64,000 bases of DNA from Pseudolabrys sp. (GTDB taxonomy: Bacteria; Pseudomonadota; Alphaproteobacteria; Rhizobiales; Xanthobacteraceae). Each line of letters begins with the position of its first letter. Positions within the stretch are counted from its first letter, which is position 1. The DNA lies in contig JALHNV010000007.1 of assembly GCA_022843325.1 (NCBI GenBank), forward strand, positions 1 through 64,000, written 5' to 3'. Below the pieces are notes generated by a model. That model did not search any database and was not told the origin of the DNA. It saw only the letters and a list, made by a program, of their open reading frames with translations. Shown here in pieces: positions 51,015 through 59,034 of the stretch. The position numbers and the translations under genes are program-made.

Positions 51015-51287
51015 ATGGTGTTTTCGATGTCTGAATGCTACATGTGTCTCGAGCTACCTGCGGACGACGAAATGCTCGAGGTGGCGGCACCTCTCCTGTC
51101 GAAATTGCTAGACTGCAATATCCAATTTGAGATGGACCCTCGGTCGCAGCAAGTTGGCACCGCCCAAATCATCAAAATACATTTCCCTGACAAAGCAAAT
51201 CTAACCAAGGCACTTTTGGTCTGCGAGGGTATCAAATGCGTGGTGATCAATGAAGAAGCATGCACAGGCCCACACCAAAATATTTAG
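51015..51287 (+). CDS. Hypothetical protein, first gene of a small accessory cluster
   Basis: A 90-residue protein, starting MVFSMSECYMCLELPADDEM, with an alternation of charged and hydrophobic residues and several Cys (two close together in ECYMC). ATG 51015 is preferred over a TTG at 50970. It has no membrane segment and no recognised domain. It is the first of three same-strand genes in an A+T-richer stretch, 52 bases before the nuclease gene, so it may be an inhibitor or partner of that nuclease; this is inference from position. Confidence 0.6.
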   Translation: MVFSMSECYMCLELPADDEMLEVAAPLLSKLLDCNIQFEMDPRSQQVGTAQIIKIHFPDKANLTKALLVCEGIKCVVINEEACTGPHQNI

Positions 51288-51295
51288 AGGCTGAA

Positions 51296-51343
51296 ATGAC
51301 TTTTGGCGACTATGCAGAAAACCAGCCCCTTTTACGATCATGA
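51296..51343 (+). CDS. Possible 15-residue leader peptide coupled to the nuclease gene
   Basis: The frame MTFGDYAENQPLLRS starts at ATG 51296 behind AGAGGC and stops with a TGA that overlaps the nuclease start codon as ATGA. The nuclease itself has no visible ribosome-binding sequence, so ribosomes finishing the leader could restart on it. Confidence 0.5.
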   Translation: MTFGDYAENQPLLRS

Positions 51344-52287
51344 CGGCAACATCAGTCGCGTTTGAGCGTCGCGTGGAAAGAATACACCGACTGCTAGAGA
51401 CAGAAGGTTCGACGATCACATGGAATGATCGAGTTCCTGATCCAGATAATCCGGCTCAGCCGAGGCAAATTGACATCAGCATTTCCCGCGACGGAAAGCT
51501 AACAATTGTAGAATGCAGGATTCACAAATCGCCCCAAGATGTGACATGGATTGAAGAGTTGTTCGGCCGCCGCGCTAGTTTACGGGCCGATGCCGTCATT
51601 GCTGTGTCAGCGTCAGGATTCACCGAAGGTGCAATCGCAAAAGCGAAGCATTTTGGGATCATCCTTAGAGACTTCAATACTCTGACGCAGGAGGAGGTTC
51701 TAAGCTGGGGTAGGCCCGCCAAGGTCCAACTTCATTCATTTAGATTTTCTCGAAACACTTTGTTGATAACACTTCCCCGCTTACCCACCTTGCCGGTTGC
51801 GATCACCGGGGAAGACGACAAGGAGATAAACTGGCGCATCATTTTCAATGAGTTACTTTTCAAGTTCGGAGATCGGCCTGAGCTCAGGCGCCCGGGAGCG
51901 GTCGCAGACGTAACGGCCGTACTCAGCAGCCCGCTCTTTGCAAACAAAATCAAAGCAAGTAGCGTCACACTCACGACGAAGATGCACCACCTCATAAGAG
52001 AAGTCTCTCTCGTGTCCGTCGTCGCCTATGCCGATCCAATCGACGACGGAGCGAGATCAGCATTGATAGGGTCATACGACCTCGCATCCTCCGAGATCGT
52101 TGAGGTCGCCGACACGGTGTCAATTGTTGCTGATCTGACCGGAATTCCACTTCCCCCGCATTCGTTGTTTTATACGATGAATTGGGATTTTGGACGGCCG
52201 GTATTGATGCGCGATATGACGTTTATTGGCGCGGCCGACGCGATGAAGTTCGATCTTAGACTTCAGTTCGACTTTCGCATCGGCTGA
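51340..52287 (+). CDS. Mrr-like PD-(D/E)XK restriction endonuclease
   Basis: A 315-residue protein. The first ~125 residues show the Mrr-type nuclease core: Glu13 in a leading helix (RRVERIHRLLE), Asp45 in RQIDISIS, and Glu58-Cys-Arg60 in LTIVECRIHKS, then WIEELFGRRA and ADAVIAVSASGFTEGAI. Arg60 stands where Lys is usual, with Lys63 nearby. The remaining ~190 residues have no known domain and could recognise the target. Mrr-like enzymes cut modified or foreign DNA. It is a likely cargo defence gene of the prophage and lies between two small genes of unknown function. Confidence 0.78.
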   Translation: MTATSVAFERRVERIHRLLETEGSTITWNDRVPDPDNPAQPRQIDISISRDGKLTIVECRIHKSPQDVTWIEELFGRRASLRADAVIAVSASGFTEGAIAKAKHFGIILRDFNTLTQEEVLSWGRPAKVQLHSFRFSRNTLLITLPRLPTLPVAITGEDDKEINWRIIFNELLFKFGDRPELRRPGAVADVTAVLSSPLFANKIKASSVTLTTKMHHLIREVSLVSVVAYADPIDDGARSALIGSYDLASSEIVEVADTVSIVADLTGIPLPPHSLFYTMNWDFGRPVLMRDMTFIGAADAMKFDLRLQFDFRIG

Positions 52288-52322
52288 AGACTTATCAACA
52301 AGCGACACAAGACGCTTGTGGC

Positions 52323-52745
52323 ATGGTCATCAATGCGCGAGCCGCCAACAAATGGCTCCAGTTGCACGATTGCGCTGTGCTTTGTTATGATTGCAGTGTT
52401 GCCAAACTGGTGGAGGCAAAATTGGCTGACAATGATGACCAATTTGCAAAAATGATAAAGGCGAACATCGAAATGGCGAACAAGCACGCTGACATCATGG
52501 ATGCGATGCCTCCTGCTGAGGCGAGACAGTGGCTAAAAAATCTCATTGATGCAAACCACGTCGTCTGGGGCGTGTGGAATGATCCGGTCAAAGTGGTCGA
52601 TATGTTCCCGCTGAAAGGTGATGCGCTTTTGAGGGCCTCGGCGGATGCAAGCCCGCCAATTAACTTGAAGATGACCGCGATTCTTTGCACTCCCGAACAG
52701 GGAAAGCGGGCAATGTTAGAAGCTCGACCCGACGAAAAACAATAG
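52323..52745 (+). CDS. Hypothetical protein downstream of the Mrr-like nuclease
   Basis: A 140-residue, mostly helical protein without a signal peptide or membrane segment. It has three Cys near the start (DCAVLCYDC), a helix with many Lys, Asp and Glu, and VVWGVWNDPVKVVDMFP. No family recognised. It is 35 bases behind the nuclease gene on the same strand and has the same lower G+C look, so it is probably in the same operon. Confidence 0.62.
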   Translation: MVINARAANKWLQLHDCAVLCYDCSVAKLVEAKLADNDDQFAKMIKANIEMANKHADIMDAMPPAEARQWLKNLIDANHVVWGVWNDPVKVVDMFPLKGDALLRASADASPPINLKMTAILCTPEQGKRAMLEARPDEKQ

Positions 52746-52783
52746 ACCCAATCTCGTCGTCTCGCCTCGGCGGCCTATTTCGA

Positions 52784-53566
52784 TCACGCTCTGTACAGCG
52801 CCTTCCCCCGCCGCCTCAACACCGTAGTGATCGAAACAGACCTCCCCCTAACCAGCCGCCGAACCTTGGCTTGGTTTCGAAGGCAGTAGTTGGCCCAGAC
52901 GTCGGGCGTCACCATGGGCTTAACGTGACACTGAAACTGGCGCCCCAGCCCCTTCCAAGCGCCACCAGCCGCCCTCAGGGCTTCCTTCACCGCGTCTAGG
53001 TTGTTGTCGTTCGCTTCCAAGCCGCCGTGGATATGCAGCCGCCCGGTCTTCGTAACGTCCACCGCGAACCAGTACGGCACGTCAAAGCCTGCCCGTTTCA
53101 GGGTCCGGCTGATCCGGCGCTTGAAGTGGTCCGCAAAGCCCTTGGCGTTGTCATTGGCGGCTTTGATCTGAGCCGGGCCTAGATTGACCGTGAAAGCATA
53201 AGCCCGCCCTCCCTGAGCCAGCGCACGGTTCGCGAACACGACCTTCCCCAAATCCGTGGTGTGCTCCCAAGAGTGCAGGCGCTCGGGCTTTTTAACCCCT
53301 GTGGACCCTTCGCTAGGTGGCCTTGGGTGTGAGGTAGGTGCGGACTCGTCGTTAGCTGCTTTGGGGAGAGAGGGAGGGGTAAGAGGGGGTATGGAAGTAG
53401 CTACTGAAGAGCCAACTGAGCCCTCTTTCGCCAACGGCCAAGAAACCCGCGTCAAAGCGATGGCTTTACGATCTTTCACCATCGTCCGGCGACGGCGCTT
53501 TGTTACTTTTTTCGACCGTGTGATTTCTTCGGGGAAAACGGTGGGGAGAGTGCTATAATGGATCAT
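52784..53566 (-). CDS. HUH-motif protein, possible replication initiator
   Basis: A 260-residue basic protein. The C-terminal ~150 residues carry RAYAFTVNL, then GRLHIHGGLEA with His178-Ile-His180, and later ANYCLRNQAK with Tyr227 and Lys234. This order (a beta strand, H-U-H, then a Tyr with a Lys seven residues on) is that of HUH single-strand endonucleases such as rolling-circle Rep proteins. The N-terminal 100 residues are Ser/Pro-rich and unstructured. The start is uncertain: ATG 53566 or the ATG at 53482. Its place downstream of the tape-measure gene is unexpected. Confidence 0.6.
   Translation of the reverse strand: MIHYSTLPTVFPEEITRSKKVTKRRRRTMVKDRKAIALTRVSWPLAKEGSVGSSVATSIPPLTPPSLPKAANDESAPTSHPRPPSEGSTGVKKPERLHSWEHTTDLGKVVFANRALAQGGRAYAFTVNLGPAQIKAANDNAKGFADHFKRRISRTLKRAGFDVPYWFAVDVTKTGRLHIHGGLEANDNNLDAVKEALRAAGGAWKGLGRQFQCHVKPMVTPDVWANYCLRNQAKVRRLVRGRSVSITTVLRRRGKALYRA
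53554..53559 (+). promoter_or_regulatory. Consensus -10 box (TATAAT)
   Basis: A perfect TATAAT preceded by TG and one base (an extended -10), read rightward. No good -35 box is seen at the right spacing. It would drive a transcript that ends at the terminator at 53602-53644, antisense to the start of the HUH-motif gene region only near its 5' end. Confidence 0.45.
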
Positions 53567-53644
53567 GGCTTCGCTTGGGCACTGGCGGAGTTAGTTCTGA
53601 CACCGCCTCGGGACCTTAGATGGACCCGGGGCGGTTTTCTTTTG
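53566..53644 (+). ncRNA. Candidate phage small RNA
   Basis: The interval between the TATAAT box and an intrinsic terminator predicts an RNA of about 80 bases with no downstream plus-strand gene. It includes only a 9-residue frame (MASLGHWRS) at its very start. It lies in the leftward operon between the tape-measure and HUH-motif genes, so it would be antisense to read-through transcripts there. Confidence 0.4.
53602..53644 (+). terminator. Intrinsic terminator, rightward
   Basis: An 11-bp stem (53602-53612 with 53625-53635, one G-T pair) and a 12-base loop, followed by TTTCTTTT on the plus strand. On the minus strand no T-run follows. There is no annotated rightward gene ahead of it within 800 bases, which is why a small RNA is proposed. 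Confidence 0.75.
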
Positions 53645-53726
53645 TGCGCGGCCGGAAGAAAGCGGGCCGCGTATTCGTCCAAAGTGCAATATAGCGCTCG
53701 GCTCACGGTTCTGAGGGGCTAACTGC

Positions 53727-55619
53727 TCAGCCCGCCAAGAGACCGCCCGGGCGCATCTGCTGCCGGATCGACCGGGCCGCGATCTCCTCGACCTTGGTGT
53801 GAAGCGCGGCCGACATCTTCTCGACTAGATCGTTGTTCTGTTCTGGGCTGCCACCCGAACCGGCAACCGTTACGTTGAAGGTGTTGGTGTTGGTTTGAGC
53901 GAAAGACCGTTGCCCCAGAGCATGATTGGGGATGATCGAGCCGGACACGCCGGGCAGCATGATTTCAGGGCCGCGCTCCCCAACTAGGTAGGCTCGATCC
54001 GGCGATACGGGACCGCCATCGGCCCGCGCCCCTCCGAACAGGGCGCCGAATATCCCGCCGAGTAGCCCTTTACTGCCGCCGCCGGATGAGCCGTTGAGCA
54101 GAAGTTCGAAAGCGTGGTCGAATGCCTTGCTCGCCAGCCGACTAAGCATCGTCGCGAGCACAGCATTGAGGCTCTCGCCCTCCAAGACCATGCCCTTGAA
54201 GGCATCGGTTACGGCGCTGCCGAACTCCCGCGCCGCGCCTTGGATTGCTTCGAAACGGTCCTTGGCTGACTCTGCCCTTTCGGCGGCATCGCCCCATTGC
54301 CGAGATAGCTCATCGATCTTGGCTTTCACTTTCTCGTTTATCGGAATGCCAGCCTGTTGAGCGGCGTGCATAAGTTCAACCGACGCCCTCGCCCGCTCCC
54401 GCTCGGCCGTGTTTTGGCCAAGCGACGCCGTTTCTGCCGCTAGCAACTGAATCCGTTTACTGAGCCGAGCTTGTTCCGTCTCGAACGCATTCTTGCTGTC
54501 CGTACCCGTCGCAGTCGGGATGTTGGTCGCCGGGGGCAGAGGCGCGGCAGGCTTCATTCTCTCATCGCCAGCCGCCTGCCCGCGCGCAATCAACGTGCGG
54601 TCTTCGGCCTGCAAAGCAGCTATTCGCTGTTCAATGAACCGGACGCGCTCACGGTCTAATGAAAGGCCCGTCTGCGACGCGGTGTTGCGAGCGTCATCAA
54701 GGTCGCCTTCCAGCCGGATAATCTCGCGTGTTATCTCAAGTGAGCGCTCGGCAAGCTTGCTCATCGGCACTTCGCCGCCGCTCAGCTTACTCAACAGCTC
54801 CATAAACTCCTTGACTGCATCGACTACCTCTATCACCGCGGACTTGAGCTTCGTGCTTACGGTGCTGGTGATCGCTGCGAACTTGTCGTCAAGTTCCTGG
54901 CCCTTGCGGACAAGCTCATTTTGAATGACGGCTCCGGTCTTCGTCGCTTCCGCCGCGAGCCGCTCGATTTCAGCCGAGCCGCCGCGCAACAATCCGACAA
55001 GATCGGCACCGGCGGCCTCGCCGAACGCTCTTACCGCAAGCCGCAGCTGATCGGCCGGCGTCCTTGCGCCTCTCACAAGGTTCGAAAACTGCAAGAACAA
55101 GTCGTTAGTAGACCGCAGATTTCCTTGACTATCGCGGAGTGCAATTCCGTTCGCCTGCAAGACCTTTAGTAGTTCGCCACCACCGGCGGCGGCTTCTGCG
55201 ACGTTCTGAGCAAAGCGTTTCATTCCACTATCGACGGCTTCGGTCGATCCGGCCGCTTGTTCCGAAGCATAACGAAGTTGCTGTAGGCGCTCCGTCGCCA
55301 AGCCCACTGCATCGGCCGTCTTACCAATTTTGGCCAAATCTGCGGCAACACTCTTGATTGTAGAAAGGCCAGCCGCAAGACTTGCACCACCTATTAGCGA
55401 ACCAATGCCGAGCATGCCGCTCATACGGCTAAAAGCGGCGGTAACGTTCGTAGCCGAGAGCGAGAAACTTTGATCGAGCCTAGCCGCCGCCTGCCTACCC
55501 CGCGCTTCAATAGCGCCGAATTGGCTGTTAGCCGTGCGGTTTGCTTTCTGAAAATTCTTCTCAAAGGCATCAATCCGCGCCTCTAGGGTAACTACAAGCT
55601 GTTCTGTTTCAGTCGCCAT
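53727..55619 (-). CDS. Phage tail tape-measure protein
   Basis: A 630-residue protein. It has a long helical and coiled-coil body (for example ATETEQLVVTLEARIDAFEK at the start and 270-340, 390-460), a hydrophobic Gly/Ala region near 70-90, and a C-terminus with ADGGPVSPDRAYLVGERGPE and a GGS-rich end that is typical of lambdoid-type tape measures. It sets tail length. The length suggests a short to medium non-contractile tail of roughly 90-100 nm by the usual 1.5 Å per residue rule. ATG 55619 with AGGTGA upstream. It follows the terminase large subunit by only a few bases. Confidence 0.92.
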   Translation of the reverse strand: MATETEQLVVTLEARIDAFEKNFQKANRTANSQFGAIEARGRQAAARLDQSFSLSATNVTAAFSRMSGMLGIGSLIGGASLAAGLSTIKSVAADLAKIGKTADAVGLATERLQQLRYASEQAAGSTEAVDSGMKRFAQNVAEAAAGGGELLKVLQANGIALRDSQGNLRSTNDLFLQFSNLVRGARTPADQLRLAVRAFGEAAGADLVGLLRGGSAEIERLAAEATKTGAVIQNELVRKGQELDDKFAAITSTVSTKLKSAVIEVVDAVKEFMELLSKLSGGEVPMSKLAERSLEITREIIRLEGDLDDARNTASQTGLSLDRERVRFIEQRIAALQAEDRTLIARGQAAGDERMKPAAPLPPATNIPTATGTDSKNAFETEQARLSKRIQLLAAETASLGQNTAERERARASVELMHAAQQAGIPINEKVKAKIDELSRQWGDAAERAESAKDRFEAIQGAAREFGSAVTDAFKGMVLEGESLNAVLATMLSRLASKAFDHAFELLLNGSSGGGSKGLLGGIFGALFGGARADGGPVSPDRAYLVGERGPEIMLPGVSGSIIPNHALGQRSFAQTNTNTFNVTVAGSGGSPEQNNDLVEKMSAALHTKVEEIAARSIRQQMRPGGLLAG

Positions 55620-55626
55620 CAATCAC

Positions 55627-57240
55627 CTAAAATACCAAAAGCCCTTCCGGACGCGCGCTCGCATCGGAGTAAATAGAAACGCCGCCGTTTCCGGCATGCG
55701 CGCGACCAACGGCCATTGCCGCCGCTTGCGCGCCGTCGATTCGGTCTTTGCTCTTGCCCTTGTGGAACGACTTGTTGCCGGCCTTGTCAGTTTCGACGGC
55801 AATGTTTGAGAAATTCCAGCGCAGCACCGGATGCGCGCCATGCCGGAAACGGCGGCCGATTATCGCCCGCTCTAGCTCCTTGGTGGCGGGCGACATCGTG
55901 ACCCAGCCCTGCCGCATTTCGACGGCGGGCAATCCGTCCTCAAGCAGATTGTTGAGCATGTTGCGTGCCAAGTGAGGATCAAAGGCAATTTCGCGCACGT
56001 CGAAGCGCTCGCAAAGATCGCGAATAGTTTGTTCAACGACCCGAAAATCAACCACATTGCCGGGCGTCGGGACTATGAAGCCGTCTGCCGCCCATTGGGG
56101 ATACGGCACCCCGTCGCGCTCCGCCCGCCGTCTCAGATTTTCTTTCGGGCAGAAAAACCACGGATGAACGATGTAACCTTCGTCGTCATCGCGCCATGCT
56201 GCAACAACCGCTGTAAGGTCGCTATTGCTCGATAAGTCTACACCGAGCCAACATGGCTGCGCCTCTAAGGCTTGAAGATCGACCGCGCCCGCGCCGTCGT
56301 CATAGACGTTCATATCGACAAATGGCGACGTTGAGTGGTCTAACCACTCATTCAAGTTGTACTGCCGGAAGTCTTCACGATCAGCGGGCTTCTCTTCAGC
56401 CTCGATAGCCGCTTGTCGCATCCCAACTAGATCGGGAAAGCCGTGAGCGAGGCCGGGGTTGACGCGCTTCCAAATCGTTTCGTCACGCCAGTCGTACTTT
56501 TCCGGCGGCTCGAAAATGACCGGCAAATATGCCGGGTTGATAATCTCACCCGCCGCGATCTTGCGGGCGTACTGGTATTCCTCATAAGCGAGGTTGTCGT
56601 GGCCGCGCCCCGCCGTTGTGATGATCACAAGAAGCGTATTCGGAATTTTGAACAGGCCCGACTTGAGGGCCTTCCAGAGCTTCCGATTTTTCCAGATATG
56701 CAATTCGTCAATTAGGACGAAATACGGCGTCTTGCCTTGGTGAAGGTCGCCATCAGCTGCAATGGCTCGCAGAATTGAGGCGGACGCCAGATGCTCGATT
56801 TCAAGTTCTGACTCGACCACATGCGCGGCCTTGTCTAAGCCCGGCGTGGCCTTTACGAAAGCGCGCGCCTCATCAAACGCGAGTTGGGCTTGATCCTCAG
56901 CGCCCGCCGACAGAATGCAGACGCCACCCGGCGTTCTTTCGTGACCGAACGAGTGAAGCAGCCCTAGCCCGGCACCAATCGTGGTTTTCCGCGCGCCGCG
57001 TGGGATCTGAATGTAGACGGTGCGGACAAGCCGATTCCCGGTTTCGTCAGACGGTCCATAGATTCGCCGGACGATACGCTCCCAAAAAGGGGCGAGCTTG
57101 AATACTCGCTTAGCCCCAACCGACTTGGGGTGACGCAAGGCGCGAAAGAACTTCACGTTGCGCTCGCCGCGCCCATGGGGGTCGTCTATGGGGGAGTCGT
57201 CAAACGCCCAAGTCGGATGAATCTTCGTCGTCATTGTCAT
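55627..57240 (-). CDS. Terminase large subunit
   Basis: A 537-residue packaging motor. The ATPase domain has the Walker A RGARKTT at 81-87 and Walker B VLIDELH with Asp178-Glu179; ITTAGRG is the coupling motif. The nuclease domain holds GVDLSSNSDLTAVV, FDPHLARNM and DRIDGAQAAAMA with the metal-binding acids. It cuts and pumps DNA into the prohead through the portal. Its start lies 41 bases inside the small-subunit gene. It directly precedes the tape-measure gene, an unusual place for terL. Confidence 0.96.
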   Translation of the reverse strand: MTMTTKIHPTWAFDDSPIDDPHGRGERNVKFFRALRHPKSVGAKRVFKLAPFWERIVRRIYGPSDETGNRLVRTVYIQIPRGARKTTIGAGLGLLHSFGHERTPGGVCILSAGAEDQAQLAFDEARAFVKATPGLDKAAHVVESELEIEHLASASILRAIAADGDLHQGKTPYFVLIDELHIWKNRKLWKALKSGLFKIPNTLLVIITTAGRGHDNLAYEEYQYARKIAAGEIINPAYLPVIFEPPEKYDWRDETIWKRVNPGLAHGFPDLVGMRQAAIEAEEKPADREDFRQYNLNEWLDHSTSPFVDMNVYDDGAGAVDLQALEAQPCWLGVDLSSNSDLTAVVAAWRDDDEGYIVHPWFFCPKENLRRRAERDGVPYPQWAADGFIVPTPGNVVDFRVVEQTIRDLCERFDVREIAFDPHLARNMLNNLLEDGLPAVEMRQGWVTMSPATKELERAIIGRRFRHGAHPVLRWNFSNIAVETDKAGNKSFHKGKSKDRIDGAQAAAMAVGRAHAGNGGVSIYSDASARPEGLLVF

Positions 57241-57607
57241 TTCGGACTGTAGGGCGGGAGCGGGAAACGGGGGTGAGGCCGAGTTCAGAGGCCAAGAGAC
57301 GGGCGCGCGTCATGGCATCTGACTGGATTTTGACGGCCGGGTGGGCACGTGGACCGCGATCGGTCTCGACGACATGCCCGGCCCGCTTAATGAGCCGTTC
57401 CATTTCGCGGACCTGCCCGATGGCAACGCAGTAGTTTTCAAAGCTGGCTAGATCGGCGTCAGTTAGAATGCGCCGCTCAATCAACAACGGCATTACCCGC
57501 TGCCATTCGGCCTTGGCGTCCTTAGACAACCATCCGGGGGCGGCTGAGGCTGCCTGAAGCGTGTCGGTATCGACCTTGATCTTGGTGGGTTTGCGTCCCC
57601 TACTCAT
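57200..57607 (-). CDS. Terminase small subunit, P27 family
   Basis: A 135-residue protein of the P27-like family: a basic RGRKPTKIK start, GWLSKDAKAEWQRVMPLLIERRILTDADLASFENYC in the middle (given here in part as landmarks: WLSKDAKAEWQ, LTDADLASF), and RGPRAHPAVKIQSDA and LLASELGLTP toward the end. It recognises phage DNA and loads it onto the large subunit. It overlaps both neighbours: four bases with the head-closure gene and 41 with terL. Confidence 0.94.
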   Translation of the reverse strand: MSRGRKPTKIKVDTDTLQAASAAPGWLSKDAKAEWQRVMPLLIERRILTDADLASFENYCVAIGQVREMERLIKRAGHVVETDRGPRAHPAVKIQSDAMTRARLLASELGLTPVSRSRPTVRNDNDDEDSSDLGV

Positions 57608-57921
57608 GGCCCGGCTCGCTCAGCTCGCAATTCAAGCCCGCGACGGCGGCCTATCTCTTTGACCTGTAGGAGATTGAATGCTTGGCCTTCGAAGCTGAGC
57701 CGATCAGCTACGGTGATGCCCGGGATAAAGCGCACCCGGAACGTTACCGTCCGATCAGTCATCGCGCCTTGCTGGCCCGTTTGTTCATTAATGGCGTCGT
57801 CAAGCGTCTCGGCCCGCACCGTCGCAAACGTTGCCCACGTCTCCAGCGGCGTGCCAGCGCCGTCTAGTGCCGTGGTGGCGCGCTCTATCACCAGTTTCCG
57901 ATCAAGCTTACCGGCGCGCAT
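57604..57921 (-). CDS. Phage head closure (head-tail adaptor) protein
   Basis: A 105-residue protein with the head-closure pattern: RKLVIERATTALDGAGTP, TWATFATVRAET, TVTFRVRFIPGI and a final VKEIGRRRGLELRAE strand. It plugs the connector after DNA packaging and joins the tail. Start and stop overlap its neighbours by one to four bases, as throughout this operon. Confidence 0.92.
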   Translation of the reverse strand: MRAGKLDRKLVIERATTALDGAGTPLETWATFATVRAETLDDAINEQTGQQGAMTDRTVTFRVRFIPGITVADRLSFEGQAFNLLQVKEIGRRRGLELRAERAGP

Positions 57922-58328
57922 TAGGCCAGTTCCTCGATCAAAGATTCGAACGTGACGATGCCGTGCGCGGTTGTCCCGTCGGGATCACGAATGAAACGCG
58001 AGCCGGACCATTTGCAGTCAATGCAGCGGTAATTTCCTACGGTCCAAAGCTGTAGACGCAACGCCCGCTTCACCGCGTCCGCGATGGCCTTAGCCACGGC
58101 TAGACCTGGCTCCCGACTCCATATGTGTATGGTGGACGCCAGCGCCGTGTAACGGCCAACGACTTCATCACCCGGAAGCTCTTGGTCCTGTCCTAGGTCA
58201 ATCTTCGGGTAGACTTCTGGCCGCGCGTTGGCGTCCACAATATTCGCGGCAGGAACCAATGCGATCACCGAAGGATCGGCCGCCAAAGTTGCCCGCGCGA
58301 ACTTCTGGAATGCGAGGGAGGCACTCAT
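57921..58328 (-). CDS. DUF3168 tail completion/terminator protein
   Basis: A 135-residue protein of the DUF3168 tail-completion type. LAFQKFARATLAADPSVIALV, YPKIDLGQDQELPGD, STIHIWSREPG and a final GIVTFESLIEEL are typical of the family. It caps the tail tube and binds the head connector. ATG 58328 overlaps the preceding stop as ATGA and is preferred over a start three codons upstream. Confidence 0.92.
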   Translation of the reverse strand: MSASLAFQKFARATLAADPSVIALVPAANIVDANARPEVYPKIDLGQDQELPGDEVVGRYTALASTIHIWSREPGLAVAKAIADAVKRALRLQLWTVGNYRCIDCKWSGSRFIRDPDGTTAHGIVTFESLIEELA

Positions 58329-58744
58329 TTTACCCACCCTTCCCGAACGGCCTTGGACACCGACCGCTTAATTCGGTTCTTCATCCGGCGCTTAAGCAGC
58401 CGGTAAGCGGGCCAAAAGAACGGCTGAGCCGGTGCCTTGACGGTTCCATACTCAACAAGGTGCGGGTAGCGGACGTTCTCATTGCCGACCGTGATCACGA
58501 CCGCATTCGGGGGCACGACCTTTGAGCCGCCCGGCTGGCTATATGGTGGCGTCGAATTACCCGCCGTCGTCATCTCAATCGAGCCGATCAGGTCGCCCGT
58601 GTCGCGGGACGTTTCGGCAAGCGCCTTCATTGCCCCGACAAGCTCGCCCCCGGACTTTTCCAACGCTGGCCGCACCGCAGCGATTACCGCCTTGGGGATT
58701 GCCTCTAGGCGACGTTGCAGACGATTAAGCTGATCACTTGCCAT
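58325..58744 (-). CDS. HK97 gp10-like phage protein
   Basis: A 139-residue protein of the HK97-gp10 family: LNRLQRRLEAIPKAVIAAVRPALEKSGGELV-type N-terminal helices (landmarks LEAIPKAVIAAVRPAL), then VGNENVRYPHLVEYGTVKAPAQPFFWPA, which contains the family YPHLVEYGT and AQPFFWPA motifs. It takes part in head-tail joining. ATG 58744 overlaps the stop of the gp6-like gene by one base, which fixes the start. Confidence 0.93.
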   Translation of the reverse strand: MASDQLNRLQRRLEAIPKAVIAAVRPALEKSGGELVGAMKALAETSRDTGDLIGSIEMTTAGNSTPPYSQPGGSKVVPPNAVVITVGNENVRYPHLVEYGTVKAPAQPFFWPAYRLLKRRMKNRIKRSVSKAVREGWVK

Positions 58745-59034
58745 TAGAATGCCCACGCCCGGTACGGCGCCAGCAAATCGAGCAAGCCAAATGGAAGTTG
58801 CTGAGCGGTCACCCCGACTAGCGAGGCTTCCCGGTTTTCGTATAGGTGTGCCGCAAGTTGGCGAATGGCTTCCTTGAGTGCGTCGGGCACGGGGTTGGCG
58901 GGTGGCCAATCTGCCCCGGTAAAGGCTGCAATCCACCCCTCTGCGGCCGCGATCTTGCCCGCGATCAAGTCATCGTCCATATCGTCGATGATATTCAGGT
59001 GGCCCTTGAGATCGGCAAGCTCGACAACGCTCAC
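58744..59034 (-). CDS. HK97 gp6-like head-tail connector
   Basis: A 96-residue helical protein: ELADLKGHLNIIDDMDDDLI, then AAEGWIAAFTG and LKEAIRQLAAHLYENREA are the family pattern. It forms the ring that docks below the portal. It lies between the HTH-like protein and the gp10-like protein and is coupled to both by short overlaps. Confidence 0.95.
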   Translation of the reverse strand: MSVVELADLKGHLNIIDDMDDDLIAGKIAAAEGWIAAFTGADWPPANPVPDALKEAIRQLAAHLYENREASLVGVTAQQLPFGLLDLLAPYRAWAF

